Positions 31,855-32,447 of a stretch of 32,447 bases of DNA are shown here, piece after piece (the first letter of the stretch is position 1; each line of letters opens with the position of its first letter). Position numbers and translations under genes: made by a program. Origin of the DNA: Candidatus Sulfotelmatobacter sp. (GTDB taxonomy: Bacteria; Acidobacteriota; Terriglobia; Terriglobales; Acidobacteriaceae); the NCBI GenBank assembly GCA_030041215.1, contig JASHOH010000177.1:1-32447 (forward strand), in the 5' to 3' direction. The notes under the pieces were generated by a model. That model was not told where the DNA came from, did not search any database, and saw only the letters and a program-made list of their open reading frames with translations.

Positions 31855-31912
31855 TTCTTTGCGAACCTGGCAGCCTTTTCTTCGCAAACTTCGCAGTTTA
31901 AGATTTTCTTCC
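31855..31912 (+). repeat. Filler repeat TTCTTCGCAAACTTCGCAGTTTAAGA
   Basis: Inverted relative of 9091-9145. It lies between convergent genes. Confidence 0.5.
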
Positions 31913-31931
31913 CTCCAGAGCCCTTGGTTCC

Positions 31932-32447
31932 CTACTTCGCCGGTTCCAACACCAGCCGGTGCACCCCACTTGACTCCACCGCCTGCGAACTAAACGCCAG
32001 CTGGAACGTTGCTCCCTCATACCACGCCGGCCACTGGTCCATGTAATAGGGACTCAAAAAATTCCCGCTCTGCCCGGTGACGATATTGAAAGTGGGTTGA
32101 TCCAGGTCGGCCAGATTCGCCGTGAACCGCTCCGACGGCCCATGCGTAGGAGTCACCGCCTTCACGCAGTACTTGCTGCCGGACTGTTCCTGAATGCCCG
32201 TGCCCGCCCAGCGGCGCATGACAGGAATTTTTCCCAGCACCGGATGTTCAATCTCCACCGCATTCACTTTACCCCAGTGCCAGGACGCCAAATCTTTGGG
32301 AGCATCCGCGCCATCCACCGACGCCTCCACTGCCGCGGTGAGCAGTTCATCATAGTTCGCATATTTTTCCGGCAGCCAGCGTTTCGGTTGATGCAGCAGG
32401 ACGTTTTGCAGCCAGACGGTGTGCATCTCCCAGAGATAGGTCCGCCA
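31932..32447 (-). CDS. Penicillin acylase family protein, C-terminal part (cut by the window edge)
   Basis: The reverse frame is open to the window edge (WRTYLWEMHTVWLQN...), so the true start lies outside. The visible 171 residues are the C-terminal end of an Ntn-hydrolase beta subunit: LASWHWGKVNAVEIEHPVLG matches the typical W.WG..H...F/HP.L segment of penicillin acylases, followed by GTGIQEQSGSKYCVKAV, HGPSERFTANLADLDQPTFNIVTGQSGNFLSPYYMDQWPAWYEG and a short tail, as in the family (S-R-V..D..D......L..GQSG.P.S.HY.D....W..G). These enzymes hydrolyse acyl amides, including acyl-homoserine lactones, in the periplasm. The nucleophile Ser and signal peptide are not in the window. Confidence 0.88.
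   Translation of the reverse strand, partial: WRTYLWEMHTVWLQNVLLHQPKRWLPEKYANYDELLTAAVEASVDGADAPKDLASWHWGKVNAVEIEHPVLGKIPVMRRWAGTGIQEQSGSKYCVKAVTPTHGPSERFTANLADLDQPTFNIVTGQSGNFLSPYYMDQWPAWYEGATFQLAFSSQAVESSGVHRLVLEPAK

Noticed and set aside
1-32447. CRISPR arrays, tRNA or rRNA genes, prophage or transposase genes
   Set aside because: No regularly spaced direct repeats, no cloverleaf or rRNA motifs, and no recombinase or phage proteins were seen in any frame.

Overview
The window looks like chromosomal DNA of an Acidobacteriota bacterium (Terriglobia / Koribacter-like). This rests on the family-typical Ser/Thr kinase with a membrane segment and propeller/TPR tail, the YVTN-type lipoprotein, the GAF-GAF-PP2C phosphatase, the metH/metF-type fusion, the moderately high GC and the many short palindromic repeats between genes. 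It was judged from the sequence by eye, without a database search. Almost all genes are housekeeping or regulatory. I see no phage, plasmid, transposase, rRNA, tRNA or CRISPR array.

Layout: 1-1920 (-) is a Ser/Thr kinase gene whose 3' part is broken by two apparent single-base frameshifts and continues off the window as a TPR-like tail. 2127-4259 (+) is a triple-PAS histidine kinase. 4349-5545 (-) is a thiolase. 5824-6012 (+) is a compact unit with a near-consensus promoter, a 13-codon lysine-rich ORF and a perfect terminator. 6050-9037 (-) is a UvrD-type helicase fused to a RecB-type nuclease with a cysteine cluster. 9170-9889 (-) is rsmE. 10356-13302 (-) is the heat-shock operon hrcA-grpE-dnaJ, without dnaK, with a strong promoter upstream and a dnaJ that has no standard start codon. 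13577-14749 (+) is a sarcosine-oxidase-like flavoenzyme. 15097-15948 (-) is an Mrp/ApbC Fe-S carrier. 16048-17019 (-) is a Cys-rich unknown plus a hotdog thioesterase. 17250-19169 (+) holds tlyA and nadK. 19436-22566 (-) holds a PP2C phosphatase translationally coupled to lysA. 22687-23244 (-) is hpt. 23439-24116 (+) is an O-methyltransferase.

24199-26319 (-) is a fluoride-riboswitch-controlled operon: riboswitch, crcB, GNAT acetyltransferase, DUF190 protein and a BshB1-like deacetylase. 26475-28184 (-) holds xseB, a degenerate receiver protein with its own terminator, and a polyprenyl synthase. 28495-30357 (-) is a homocysteine methyltransferase/MTHFR fusion. 30451-31797 (+) is a beta-propeller lipoprotein. 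31932-32447 (-) is the C-terminal end of a penicillin acylase family protein.

The intergenic DNA carries at least three dispersed repeat families: (i) elements with GGGGCTAAAGCCCC and GGCACGGCTGAAGCCGTGCC palindromes; (ii) a ~118-bp MITE-like element with GGCGTCAT...ATGACGCC ends, two near-full copies of which flank nadK in opposite orientation; (iii) a GTCGAGCTTCGCTCGAC...GGGCGGCTGTCCCTACATG element. The strongest candidates for something undescribed are the 13-residue peptide/RNA unit at 5824-6012, the fluoride operon that includes a bacillithiol-type gene, and the MITE-like pair.
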